A DNA stretch of 64,000 nt, taken from the NCBI RefSeq assembly GCF_016916835.1, contig NZ_JAFFIX010000023.1, positions 62,001 through 126,000 on the forward strand. The letters are read 5' to 3'. Made by a program: the position numbers and the translations under genes. Positions 36,876 through 45,745 of the stretch are shown here, piece after piece (the first letter of the stretch is position 1; each line of letters opens with the position of its first letter). Below the pieces are notes generated by a model. It saw only the letters and a program-made list of their open reading frames with translations, did not search any database and was not told the DNA's origin. Origin of the DNA: Actinacidiphila bryophytorum (lineage in GTDB: Bacteria; Actinomycetota; Actinomycetes; Streptomycetales; Streptomycetaceae).

Positions 36876-38324
36876 ATGAAGTACGTGCGTTTCCTCAACG
36901 ATGTTCAGCCTCCGTACGACCTGACGTACGACGACGTCTTCATGGTGCCGAGCCGCAGCGCGGTGGGCTCCCGCCAGGGGGTGGACCTCAGGTCCCCCGA
37001 CGGGACGGGCACCACCATTCCGCTGGTGGTCGCCAACATGACCGCCATCGCCGGCCGCCGGATGGCCGAGACCGTGGCCCGCCGCGGCGGCCTGGTCGTC
37101 ATCCCGCAGGACATTCCGATCGACGTCGTCGCCGACGTCGTCGGCTATGTCAAGCAGCGCCATCTGGTGCTCGACACCCCCATCACGCTGGCCCCCGGCC
37201 AGACCGTCGCCGACGCGCTGGCGCTGCTGCCCAAGCGGGCGCACGGCGCCGCCGTGGTGGTCGAGGACGGCCGCCCGGTCGGTGTGGTCGTGGAGTCCGA
37301 CCTGACCGGGGTGGACCGCTTCACGCAGGTCTCCGAGGTGATGTCCACCGACCTGCTGGTGCTGGACGCCGGCATCGACCCGCGGGACGCCTTCAACCGG
37401 CTGGTCGACGCCCACCGCAAGCTGGCCCCCGCGGTCGACGCGGACGGGCGGCTGGCCGGCATCCTCACCCGTACGGCCGCGCTGCGCGCCACGCTCTACG
37501 AGCCGGCCGTCGACGCCGAGGGGCGGCTGCGGATCGCCGCCGCGGTCGGCATCAACGGCGACGTGGCGGGCAAGGCCGAGCAGCTGCTCAAGGCGGGGGT
37601 GGACACCCTCGTGGTGGACACCGCGCACGGCCACCAGGAGTCGATGATCGCCGCGGTGCGTGCCGTGCGCGCCCTGGACCCGGCGGTGCCGCTGGTCGCG
37701 GGAAACGTGGTCGCCGCCGAAGGGGTGCGCGACCTGGTCGAGGCGGGCGCCGACATCGTCAAGGTCGGGGTCGGACCCGGCGCGATGTGCACCACCCGGA
37801 TGATGACCGGGGTGGGCAGGCCGCAGTTCTCCGCGGTCCTGGAGTGCGCGGCCGAGGCCCGCAGGTACGGCAAGCACGTGTGGGCCGACGGCGGGGTGCG
37901 CCACCCGCGGGACGTGGCGATGGCACTGGCGGCCGGCGCGTCCAACGTGATGATCGGCTCGTGGTTCGCCGGCACGTACGAGTCGCCCGGCGACCTGCAG
38001 CAGACCGCCGACGGGCGGCTGTACAAGGAGTCCTTCGGGATGGCCTCGGCCCGCGCGGTCCGCAACCGCACCAGCGACGAGTCGGCGTACGACAGGGCGC
38101 GCAAGGCGCTGTTCGAGGAGGGCATCTCCACCTCGCGGATGTTCCTGGACCCGGCGCGGCCCGGTGTGGAGGACCTGATCGACGCGATCATCGCGGGGGT
38201 GCGCAGCTCGTGCACCTACGCGGGTGCCGGTTCGCTCGCCGAGTTCGAGCGCAACGCGATCGTCGGCATCCAGAGCGCCGCGGGATACGCCGAGGGCAAG
38301 CCCTTGCACGCCAGCTGGCAGTAG
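36876..38324 (+). CDS. guaB1: GuaB1-type IMPDH/GMP reductase family protein
   Basis: The 482-residue protein has the IMPDH/GMPR barrel with a two-CBS insertion (about residues 95-205). The catalytic cysteine loop reads GVGPGAMCTTRMMTGVG near residue 303. Actinobacteria carry this paralogue (GuaB1) beside true IMPDH; work in mycobacteria assigned GMP reductase activity to it, so purine recycling is the likely role. ATG 36876 is 75 bases after the barstar gene. Confidence 0.9.
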   Translation: MKYVRFLNDVQPPYDLTYDDVFMVPSRSAVGSRQGVDLRSPDGTGTTIPLVVANMTAIAGRRMAETVARRGGLVVIPQDIPIDVVADVVGYVKQRHLVLDTPITLAPGQTVADALALLPKRAHGAAVVVEDGRPVGVVVESDLTGVDRFTQVSEVMSTDLLVLDAGIDPRDAFNRLVDAHRKLAPAVDADGRLAGILTRTAALRATLYEPAVDAEGRLRIAAAVGINGDVAGKAEQLLKAGVDTLVVDTAHGHQESMIAAVRAVRALDPAVPLVAGNVVAAEGVRDLVEAGADIVKVGVGPGAMCTTRMMTGVGRPQFSAVLECAAEARRYGKHVWADGGVRHPRDVAMALAAGASNVMIGSWFAGTYESPGDLQQTADGRLYKESFGMASARAVRNRTSDESAYDRARKALFEEGISTSRMFLDPARPGVEDLIDAIIAGVRSSCTYAGAGSLAEFERNAIVGIQSAAGYAEGKPLHASWQ

Positions 38325-38345
38325 CCGGAGGTAGCGTCGGGGCTC

Positions 38346-38801
38346 GTGCCGCTGAACGAACTCGACGAACGCATCGTCCACGCCCTGGCCGCCGACGCCC
38401 GCCGCTCCTACGCCGACATCGGCGCCGAGGTGGGCCTGTCCGCGCCTGCCGTCAAACGCCGGGTCGACCGGCTGCTGGCGGCGGGCGCGATCACCGGCTT
38501 CACCGTACGGGTCGACCCGGCCGCGCTCGGCTGGCAGACCGAGGCGCTGGTGGAGCTGTACTGCCGCCACAACACCTCGCCCGCCGACATCAGGCGCGGC
38601 CTGTCCCGCTACCCCGAGGTGGCGTCCGCCTCCACGGTGACCGGTGAGGCGGACGCGGTGGTGCAGGTCTTCGCCGCCGACGTGCGGCACTTCGAGCAGG
38701 TGCTGGAACGTATCGCGGGCGAGCCGTTCGTGACCCGTACGAAGTCGGTGCTGGTGCTCTCGCCGCTGCTGCGCCGGTACGGGGCGGGCAGCCCCGGCTG
38801 A
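38346..38801 (+). CDS. Lrp/AsnC-family transcriptional regulator
   Basis: The 151-residue regulator has an N-terminal winged HTH (LNELDERIVHALAADARRSY, then IGAEVGLSAPAVKRRVDRL) and a C-terminal RAM ligand-binding domain. It probably senses an amino acid. GTG 38346 lies only 21 bases after guaB1, so both may be co-transcribed. The regulated genes are unknown. Confidence 0.88.
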   Translation: MPLNELDERIVHALAADARRSYADIGAEVGLSAPAVKRRVDRLLAAGAITGFTVRVDPAALGWQTEALVELYCRHNTSPADIRRGLSRYPEVASASTVTGEADAVVQVFAADVRHFEQVLERIAGEPFVTRTKSVLVLSPLLRRYGAGSPG

Positions 38802-38860
38802 TCCGACCTGCGGCTTTACCGGACCGGGCGATGATTTACGGATTTTGTCCGGATTCCTAG

Positions 38861-38884
38861 GTTTTGCCGGAATCTCCCGGGTAA
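38861..38884 (+). promoter_or_regulatory. Sigma-B-like promoter for PRC-barrel gene
   Basis: GTTT (38861-38864), 14 bases and GGGTAA (38879-38884) fit the Streptomyces stress-sigma pattern GNNT-N14-16-GGGTAY except the last base. The transcript would begin near 38891, 40 bases before the gene. Confidence 0.55.
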
Positions 38885-38931
38885 TCCGTTCATTGACCGT
38901 TCCCAGGTCACGGCAGCCCCGAGGAGGCGAC

Positions 38932-39915
38932 ATGATCACGCGCGAACAGATACCCCAGGTGGTGGGCCATCCGGTCCATGACGCCGAAGGCAAGAAGGTC
39001 GGCGACGCCAAGCACATGTACCTGGACGACAAGTCCGGAAACCCCGAGTGGGTGACGGTCAAGACCGGGTTCTTCGGCAGCAACGAGACCTTCGTGCCCA
39101 CCCGTTCCGCGCGGTTGGTCCAGGACCATCTGGAGGTGCCCTACCCCAAGGAGAAGATCAAGGGCGCGCCCAACGTCGACGTCGACTCCGGCGGCCACCT
39201 GTCGGTCGAGGAGGAGCAGCACCTCTACCGCTACTACGGCATCGAACGGACCGGCGGCAAGGGCATGTCGCCCGACAAGTCCATGGGCGCGGCAGGAGCC
39301 GCGGGGGCTGCCGGAGCCGGTGGCGCAGCGGCCACCAAGTCCAGCGGTGACATCGGCACCGACATCAGCCGCGGGCGCTCCGCCGGCGGCAGCGGCATGG
39401 ACACCACCGCCGCGCAGTCCGCCGGTGCAGGATCGGGTGCCGCCTTCGCGTCCGGCCGCAGCGGAGCCCCCGAACGCGCGGGCGCGGGCGACGCCGAGGC
39501 CGAGATGATGACGCGCTCCGAGGAGGAGATGCACGTCAAGGTCGAACGCCACGCCTCGGGGAAGGCCAGGCTGCACAAGTACGTCGAGGTCGAGGAGGTC
39601 GAGCAGACCGTGCCGCTGCGGCACGAGGAGGTCAAGCTCGAACGCGAGCCGCTGAGCGCGTCCGACCGTGAGGCGCTGCGCTCCGGAGCGGAGATCAGCG
39701 AGGCCGAGCGCTTCGTGACGCTGCACGAGGAGAGCCCCGTGGTGGAGACCGAGGTCGTCGCCAAGGAGCGGGTCCGGATGCGCGTCGAGGAGCACGTCGA
39801 GCAGAAGAAGGTGCACGGGCGGGTCCGCAAGGAGCGGATCGAGGCCGACATGGAAGGCCCCACCGACACCCTTCCCGGTGACAAACCCTCCCGCGGCGGC
39901 CGCCCCGAACGCTGA
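38932..39915 (+). CDS. PRC-barrel and DUF2382 stress-type protein
   Basis: The 327-residue protein has an N-terminal PRC-barrel domain (about residues 1-90). A low-complexity Ala/Gly/Ser linker (about 115-185) follows, then a charged DUF2382 (YsnF-like) domain with repeated short Glu/Lys/Arg strands such as HVKVERHASGKARLHKYV. Related proteins are linked to stress and dormancy. ATG 38932 has a strong GAGGAGG five bases upstream. The sigma-B-like promoter just upstream supports stress control. Confidence 0.85.
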   Translation: MITREQIPQVVGHPVHDAEGKKVGDAKHMYLDDKSGNPEWVTVKTGFFGSNETFVPTRSARLVQDHLEVPYPKEKIKGAPNVDVDSGGHLSVEEEQHLYRYYGIERTGGKGMSPDKSMGAAGAAGAAGAGGAAATKSSGDIGTDISRGRSAGGSGMDTTAAQSAGAGSGAAFASGRSGAPERAGAGDAEAEMMTRSEEEMHVKVERHASGKARLHKYVEVEEVEQTVPLRHEEVKLEREPLSASDREALRSGAEISEAERFVTLHEESPVVETEVVAKERVRMRVEEHVEQKKVHGRVRKERIEADMEGPTDTLPGDKPSRGGRPER

Positions 39916-40032
39916 GACGCACGCCGTACGACGCCCGGCACCTCCCGGCAGCGGGAGCGCCGGGCGCCGGTGTGCCCGCCGCGGCCGCCACCGGGCGGGA
40001 CGGTCCGACCGAACCGTGTCCGCGCCCGGCGG

Positions 40033-40076
40033 CGCAACGGATCGCCGGGAGGAGCGGGCAAGACGCAACGGATCGC
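40033..40076 (+). repeat. 13-bp direct repeats upstream of the amidase/oxidase operon
   Basis: CGCAACGGATCGC occurs at 40033-40045 and at 40064-40076, 31 bases apart, about three DNA helical turns. They lie 100-140 bases before the nitrilase-family gene and may bind a regulator on one face of DNA. Confidence 0.5.
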
Positions 40077-40176
40077 ACCTGTGGGCGCAATGTTCGGCTC
40101 TTCCGCCGGTCCGCGGCGCCGGTTAGCGTCGAGGTAGTCCCCTCCTGCCCCCGCTGACCAGGTGAAAGAGGCCTCC

Positions 40177-40962
40177 TTGCGGATCGCTCTCGCCCAGGGC
40201 TGCCCACCCGGAACCGCCGCGCTCGACGCCGCCGCCGCACAGGCCGCGCAGCGCGGCGCCCGGCTGCTGGTCGCCCCCGAGCTGTCGCTGACCGGCTATG
40301 TGCTCGGCCCGCAGGCCGCGGCGCTGGCCGAGGACCCCGGCGGCCCTGCCGTACGCCAGGTCCGGCAGGCCGCCGCCCGCCACGGTGTCGCCGTCGTCTT
40401 CGGCCACCTGGAGCGGGCCGGCTCCGCCGTTCACAACTGCGCGAGCCTCGTCGGCCCCGACGGCGCCCTGCTGGCCACCTACCGCAAGACCCACCTGTAC
40501 GGCGACCAGGAGCGCGCGGCCTTCACCCCCGGCAGCGAGCAGGTCGTGCAGGCCGACCTCGACGGCCTCAGGATCGGGCTGCTGATCTGCTACGACATCG
40601 AGTTCCCCGAGACCGCGAGGGCGCACGCGCTGGCCGGCACCGACCTGCTGGCCGTGCCCACCGCCCTGATGCGGCCCTACGAGACCGTCCCCAGGCTCCT
40701 GGTGCCGGCCAGGGCGTACGAGAACGGCCTGCACATCGCCTACGCCAACCGCTGCGGCCGTGAGGGCGACCTCGACTTCGCCGGGCTGAGCTGCCTGGCA
40801 GGACCCGACGGCGAGGTCCGCGCCCGGGCCGGCGCGGCCCCCGGGCTGCTGCTCGCCGACGTCGACCCGCAGACGGCCGCCGCGGCCCGCAAGGACTCCC
40901 CGTACCTGACCGACCGCCGCCCCGACCTCTACCGCACCCTCGCCAGGAGCCCCCGCCCATGA
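40177..40962 (+). CDS. Nitrilase-superfamily amidase (C-N hydrolase)
   Basis: The 261-residue enzyme shows the Glu-Lys-Cys triad: LVAPELSLTGY (near residue 33), YRKTHLYGDQER (near residue 106) and LLICYDIEFPETAR (near residue 136). The superfamily hydrolyses amides or nitriles to acids. TTG 40177 is preferred because AAAGAGG lies five bases upstream; GTG 40162 (five codons longer) has no such site. The last four bases overlap the amine oxidase start, so both proteins are made together and probably act in one pathway. Confidence 0.88.
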   Translation: MRIALAQGCPPGTAALDAAAAQAAQRGARLLVAPELSLTGYVLGPQAAALAEDPGGPAVRQVRQAAARHGVAVVFGHLERAGSAVHNCASLVGPDGALLATYRKTHLYGDQERAAFTPGSEQVVQADLDGLRIGLLICYDIEFPETARAHALAGTDLLAVPTALMRPYETVPRLLVPARAYENGLHIAYANRCGREGDLDFAGLSCLAGPDGEVRARAGAAPGLLLADVDPQTAAAARKDSPYLTDRRPDLYRTLARSPRP

Positions 40963-42662
40963 CGTCCGTGCCCACCGCCGTCCACGACGAGCAGCACATC
41001 GAGGCCCAGACCGAACCGCCCATCACCATGTTCGGCCCGGACTTCCCCTACGCCTACGACGACTTCCTCGCCCACCCCGCGGGCCTCGGCTCGGTGCCGC
41101 CCGCGGAGCACGGCACCGAGGTCGCGGTGATCGGCGGCGGCCTGTCCGGCATCGTGACGGCGTACGAGCTGCTCAAGATGGGCCTGCGCCCGGTCGTCTA
41201 CGAGGCCGACCGGATCGGCGGCCGGCTGCGTACCGTCGGGTTCGACGGCTGCGACCGGGCACTGACCGCCGAGATGGGCGCGATGCGCTTCCCGCCGTCC
41301 TCCACCGCCTTCTGGCACTACGCCGACCTGGTGGGCCTGCACAGCACGCCCTTCCCCAACCCGCTGGCGCCCTGCACCCCTTCGACGGTCGTCGACCTCA
41401 AGGGCGAGTCGCACTACGCCACCTCCCTCGACGACCTCCCCGAGGTCTACCACCAGGTCATGCACGCCTGGAACGCCTGCCTGGAGGACGGCGCCGACTT
41501 CTCCGCCATGCAGCGCGCGCTCCGCGAGCGGGACGTGCCGGCCATCCGGGCGATCTGGTCGGCGCTGGTGGAGAAGCTGGACAACCAGACCTTCTACGGC
41601 TTCCTGTGCGACTCGCCCGCCTTCAGGTCCTTCCGGCACCGGGAGATATTCGGCCAGGTCGGCTTCGGCACCGGCGGCTGGGACACCGACTTCCCCAACT
41701 CCATCCTGGAGATCCTGCGGGTCGTCATGACCGGCGCCGACGACGACCACCGCGGCATCGACGGCGGCAGCCAGCAGCTCCCGCAGCGGCTGTGGGAGCG
41801 GGAGCCGGACAAGGCGGTGCACTGGCCGCGCGGCACCTCGCTCGCCTCGCTGCACGGCGGGCAGCCGCGCCCCGCCGTCACCGGGCTGCACCGTACCGCG
41901 GGCAACCGGATCACCGTCACCGACGCGACCGGCGACATCCGCACCTACAAGGCGGCGGTCTTCACCGCCCAGTCCTGGCTGCTGCTGTCGAAGATCGCCT
42001 GCGACGACGCGCTCTTCCCCATCGACCACTGGACGGCGATGGAGCGCACCCACTACATGGAGTCCAGCAAGCTCTTCGTGCCCGTCGACCGGCCCTTCTG
42101 GCTCGACAAGGACCCGCGCACCGGCCGGGACGTGATGTCGATGACGCTCACCGACCGGATGACCCGCGGCACCTACCTGCTCGACGACGGCCCCGACCGG
42201 CCCGCCGCGATCTGCCTGTCCTACACCTGGTGCGACGACAGCCTGAAATGGCTGCCGCTGAGCGCGCACGAGCGGATGGAGGTCATGCTCAAGTCGCTCG
42301 GCGAGATCTACCCGGGCGTCGACATCAGGAAGCACCTCATCGGCAACCCGGTGACCGTCTCCTGGGAGAACGAGCCGTGGTTCATGGGCGCCTTCAAGGC
42401 CAACCTGCCCGGCCACTACCGCTACCAGCGGCGGCTGTTCACCCACTTCATGCAGGACGCGCTGCCCGCCGACCGGCGCGGGCTGTTCCTCGCGGGCGAC
42501 GACATCTCCTGGACCGCGGGGTGGGCGGAGGGCGCGGTGCAGACCGCGCTCAACGCGGTGTGGGGTGTCATGCACCACCTCGGCGGCAGCACCGACCCGC
42601 TCAACCCCGGACCCGGCGACGTCTACGAGGACATCTCGCCCGTCATGCTGCCCGAGGACTGA
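40959..42662 (+). CDS. Flavin monoamine oxidase, tryptophan 2-monooxygenase-like
   Basis: The 567-residue flavoenzyme has an FAD-binding Rossmann motif VAVIGGGLSGIVTAYELL near residue 50 and the GGRLRT motif after it. EMGAMRFPPSSTAFWHYAD and the C-terminal GLFLAGDDISWTAGWAEGAV resemble tryptophan 2-monooxygenase (IaaM) and L-amino acid oxidases. If so, it would turn an amino acid into its amide, which the coupled nitrilase-family enzyme could hydrolyse. The ATG overlaps the amidase stop (ATGA). The 3' end overlaps the convergent DUF5995 gene by 40 bases. Confidence 0.85.
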   Translation: MTSVPTAVHDEQHIEAQTEPPITMFGPDFPYAYDDFLAHPAGLGSVPPAEHGTEVAVIGGGLSGIVTAYELLKMGLRPVVYEADRIGGRLRTVGFDGCDRALTAEMGAMRFPPSSTAFWHYADLVGLHSTPFPNPLAPCTPSTVVDLKGESHYATSLDDLPEVYHQVMHAWNACLEDGADFSAMQRALRERDVPAIRAIWSALVEKLDNQTFYGFLCDSPAFRSFRHREIFGQVGFGTGGWDTDFPNSILEILRVVMTGADDDHRGIDGGSQQLPQRLWEREPDKAVHWPRGTSLASLHGGQPRPAVTGLHRTAGNRITVTDATGDIRTYKAAVFTAQSWLLLSKIACDDALFPIDHWTAMERTHYMESSKLFVPVDRPFWLDKDPRTGRDVMSMTLTDRMTRGTYLLDDGPDRPAAICLSYTWCDDSLKWLPLSAHERMEVMLKSLGEIYPGVDIRKHLIGNPVTVSWENEPWFMGAFKANLPGHYRYQRRLFTHFMQDALPADRRGLFLAGDDISWTAGWAEGAVQTALNAVWGVMHHLGGSTDPLNPGPGDVYEDISPVMLPED

Positions 42663-43333
42663 CGCCCGCCGCCCACCGGCGTCAGCAGCAGCCGCCCGAT
42701 CAGCCCCACGCCCGCGTCGAGCCGGCTCACGCACTCGTCGCGGGCGTCGCCGGTGCCGCGCAGCGCCCACAGCAGCCGGGCCGCGGCCCAGGCCGCGTCC
42801 CTGGCCCTGGCCAGCGACCACGAGCCGACCAGGTGCGTCAGCGGGTCCGCGGCCTCCAGCAGGTCAGGACCCGGCATCAGCAGCTCCCGCACCTCCTCCT
42901 CGATCGCGGTCAGCGCCTCGCCGACCCGGTCGAAGTCCGCCTCCAGGCCGGCCGGCGCCCGCCCGGTCGCGGTGCAGGTGTCCACCACCGCGAGCGCCAG
43001 GTCGTGGCCCACGTGCGCGTTGATCCCCGCCAATGCGAACTGCAGCGGCCTGACACCCGGGTGGGCGCGCATCGCGAACAGCGGGCGCCAGCAGGCCGGC
43101 GGGCGCCGGCCCGCCGCGTCGTCGGCCACCGCCGCCAGATACCGCCCCGCGAACCGTACCGCCAGCTCGCCCGCCGCCGCCCGGTCCGCGAAGTCCCCGG
43201 CGGCGAGCCGCCGCCGCACCTCCTCGGTCACCGCGGCATAGACCCGGTTGAAGACCGCGACCCCGTCGCCGTCCGGCAGACCCGTCTGCACACCCCGCAT
43301 CCGGTCCAGCACACCGGCCACATCCATCACCAT
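42623..43333 (-). CDS. DUF5995-like protein
   Basis: The 236-residue, mostly helical soluble protein begins VMDVAGVLDRMRGVQTGLPDGDG and holds conserved-looking PLFAMRAHPGVRPLQFALAGINAHVGHDL near residues 86-116. This resembles DUF5995; the function is unknown. ATG 43333 is taken (ATG 43327 is also possible); the open frame further upstream crosses the divergent regulator region. Its last 40 bases overlap the 3' end of the amine oxidase gene, tail to tail. Confidence 0.75.
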   Translation of the reverse strand: MVMDVAGVLDRMRGVQTGLPDGDGVAVFNRVYAAVTEEVRRRLAAGDFADRAAAGELAVRFAGRYLAAVADDAAGRRPPACWRPLFAMRAHPGVRPLQFALAGINAHVGHDLALAVVDTCTATGRAPAGLEADFDRVGEALTAIEEEVRELLMPGPDLLEAADPLTHLVGSWSLARARDAAWAAARLLWALRGTGDARDECVSRLDAGVGLIGRLLLTPVGGGRQSSGSMTGEMSS

Positions 43334-43475
43334 GCGCCCCAGTGTCCGCACCCGCGGCCGGTGCGCCACCCGGCACGCCGGACCGGGCCCGCAGCGCACC
43401 GGCGCGGCGGGTGCCGCCTTATCGGGGGAGTGGCACTCCCTGGATAGCCGGCCGCACCGGCCCCATGCTGGAGGG

Positions 43476-44318
43476 GTGGACAGAGCAGAACTCGCCGATT
43501 TCCTCCGCCGCAGCCGCGACCGGCTCAACCCCGCCGACGTGGGGCTGGGCGGCGGCGCCCGGCGCCGCACCCCGGGACTGCGCCGCGAGGAGGTGGCCCA
43601 GCTGGCCGGCATGTCCGTCGACTACTACACCCGCCTCGAACAGGCCCGCGGCCCCCGCCCCTCCCGGCAGATGCTCGGCGCGCTCGCCCGCGCGCTGCGG
43701 CTGACCTGCGACGAGCGCGACCACGTCTTCCACCTGGCGGGAGAGGAGCCGCCGCGGGAGACCGGCGGCAGCAGCCACGTACGCCCCGGGCTGCTGCTGG
43801 TCCTGGACCGGCTGCACGACACACCCGCCCAGGTCGTCAGCGACATCGGCGACGTCCTGGTGCAGAACACGATGGCCTCCGCGCTGCTCGGCGACGTGTC
43901 AGGGCGCCCGCCGCGGATGCGCAACACCGTGCGCCGCGCCTTCACCGAGCCCTCGGCGATGGACATCTTCCCGCCGGAGGACCACGAGACGCTGCTGCGC
44001 ACCCATGTCGCGCACCTGCGGGCCGTGCTCGCCGCCCGCCCCGACGACCCGGCTGCCGCGAGCCTGGTCGCAGAACTGCGGGCGGCCAGCGACCACTTCG
44101 AACGGCTGTGGACCGAGCACCAGGTGGCCGTCCGGCGCTCGGACACCAAACGCTTCCGGCACCCGGTCGTCGGCGACATGGAACTGGACTGCGAGGTGCT
44201 GCTCAGCACCGGGCACGACCAGCGGCTGATCGTCTACACCGCACGGCCCGGCACCGAGGCGTACGAGCGGCTGCAACTCCTGCGGGTGGTCGGCCTCCAG
44301 GACCTGACCGTCGGCTGA
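43476..44318 (+). CDS. XRE-family regulator with MmyB-like ligand domain
   Basis: The 280-residue regulator has an N-terminal HTH (LRREEVAQLAGMSVDYYTRL near residues 33-52) and a C-terminal MmyB-like domain (from about residue 105) of the type that binds small ligands such as fatty acids. These are very abundant in Streptomyces and often control a neighbouring oxidoreductase. GTG 43476 directly follows GGAGGGG, so the spacing is short and the transcript may be leaderless. It diverges from the DUF5995 gene, a possible target. Confidence 0.87.
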   Translation: MDRAELADFLRRSRDRLNPADVGLGGGARRRTPGLRREEVAQLAGMSVDYYTRLEQARGPRPSRQMLGALARALRLTCDERDHVFHLAGEEPPRETGGSSHVRPGLLLVLDRLHDTPAQVVSDIGDVLVQNTMASALLGDVSGRPPRMRNTVRRAFTEPSAMDIFPPEDHETLLRTHVAHLRAVLAARPDDPAAASLVAELRAASDHFERLWTEHQVAVRRSDTKRFRHPVVGDMELDCEVLLSTGHDQRLIVYTARPGTEAYERLQLLRVVGLQDLTVG

Positions 44319-44644
44319 CCCCGCGCCGCCCGCCGAAATACGGTCAACTCCCCTCCGGGGCAACCGAGATGGCGGCGAACGTATGCCATGGCGTAATCCC
44401 GCGGAAGGAATTGCCCCTTCCGGGCTCCCGCTCCGGGCCGACGCGCCGGTAACGTGGTTCTCGGTTCGGCGGGCGCGATTCCCCCGTGCGCGTCCGCCGA
44501 ACTCTTCCCACCAGCCGCGATGCGGCCACCCCACCCCCCTGAGCCGACCGCGTGACCCGCAGGGCGCGCGCCGGGGCCCCGCCGCACACCCCCGCCTACG
44601 GTGAGACCCCACGGGTCTGCGGGCGGCGGGAGGCGAGGCACAGG
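44319..44644. other. Gene-free interval before permease
   Basis: No gene is supported in these 326 bases. The interval contains a strong hairpin (44464-44502), listed separately, and a CCCCTCCGGGG mini-hairpin near 44350. Near 44597-44602 a TACGGT could be a -10 for the permease. The Arg-rich reading that extends the permease frame upstream lacks a ribosome binding site. Confidence 0.6.
44464..44502 (+). terminator. Strong hairpin after XRE regulator
   Basis: GTTCGGCGGGCGCG (44464-44477) pairs with CGCGTCCGCCGAAC (44489-44502), 14 pairs including one G-U, around an 11-base loop. TCTTCC follows. It probably terminates the XRE gene transcript, or acts as a leader element for the permease. Confidence 0.6.
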
Positions 44645-45697
44645 GTGCGCGGTGCGGGCTGGACAGTGCACGGCGACGGCCGCAGCCCACTGCCCGGGGC
44701 GGTGGTCCGCCCCGACGAGCGGCTCAGCTGGGGCCGCACCGTCGGCCTTGGCGTCGTGCACGCCGTCCTGCCGCCCGCGGTCACCGGGGCGGTGGTGCTG
44801 CTGATCGGGTTCAACCTCGCGCCGGTCGCCGCCGGCACGTACTGGCCGCAGGACCAGTGGACGGCGCTGCTCACACTGCTGTTCACCGGCTTCGCCCTGG
44901 TGGCGCTGCGCGGCTTCTGGGGCCGCGTGGCGATCTTCCTGGGCCTGCTCTTCGGCTACGGCGTCTCCTGGCTCTTCGACCGGGTCTTCGGCCGCATCGG
45001 CGTCAAGCACACCCCCGCGGGCCACACGGGCGGCCACTGGCGGCTCGACCTGCATCGGGTGGGCGACGCCCCCTGGTTCGGCTGGCCCAGCACCCACGCG
45101 CCCGCCTTCGACGGCTCCGCGGTCCTTGTCGCGCTGCCGGTGGTCATCGTGCTCATCGCCGAGAACGTCGGTCACGTCAAGGCGGTGGGGGAGATGACCG
45201 GCGACCGCCTCGACTCGGTCCTGGGCACCGCGATCGCCGCCGACGGCGGCACGACGGTCCTGGCCACCGCGCTCGGCGGCCCCGCCACCACCACCTACGC
45301 GGAGAACATCGGCGTGATGGCCGCCACCCGGATCTGCTCCGCCGCCGCTTACTGGGCAGCCGCCGGCTTCGCGATCCTCTTCGGCCTGTGCCCCAAGTTC
45401 GGCGCCGTCATCGCCGCGGTCCCCGGCGGCATCACCGTCATCCTCTACGGCATGATCGGGCTGCTCGGCGCCAGGATCTGGGTGGACAACCGGGTCGACC
45501 TCGGCAACCCGCTCAACCTGGTGCCCATCGCCGGCGGTGTCGTCGCCGGCATCGGCAACGTGACCCTGCGGATCACCGACACCTTCTCGCTCAGCGGCAT
45601 CGCGCTCGGCACCATCCTGGTCCTGGCCGGCTACCACGCGCTGCGCCTGGCCGCGCCCGCCCACCTGCGCGAAAGGGAGGCGCCGGGCGGCGGGTGA
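44645..45697 (+). pseudogene. Uracil/xanthine (NCS2) permease with internal deletion
   Basis: The 350-residue product is clearly NCS2: LLIGFNLAPVAAGTYWPQDQW, VALPVVIVLIAENVGHVKAV (transport motif) and TYAENIGVMAATR. The N-terminal cap (TVHGDGRSPLPGAVVRPDER) runs straight into VLPPAVTGAVV, so the early membrane helices normally between them are absent in frame. Near the end AVPGGITVILYGM also lacks a few residues compared with the usual PGG-VLGG form. Family length is about 430-480, so about 100 residues are missing. Transport activity is unlikely, but the frame is open and may still be expressed. GTG 44645 follows GGGAGGCGAGG. Confidence 0.65.
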
Positions 45698-45742
45698 CAC
45701 CGGACCGGCTCCCACTCCGGTCGGGGCCGCCCGCCGCCCGGC
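45682..45742. terminator. Bidirectional terminator between permease and MFS genes
   Basis: GCCGGGCGGCGGG (45682-45694) pairs with CCCGCCGCCCGGC (45730-45742), a 13-bp perfect stem. A nested GACCGG/CCGGTC lies within the 35-base loop. It lies between convergent stop codons and serves both strands. Confidence 0.7.
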
Positions 45743-45745
45743 GGG

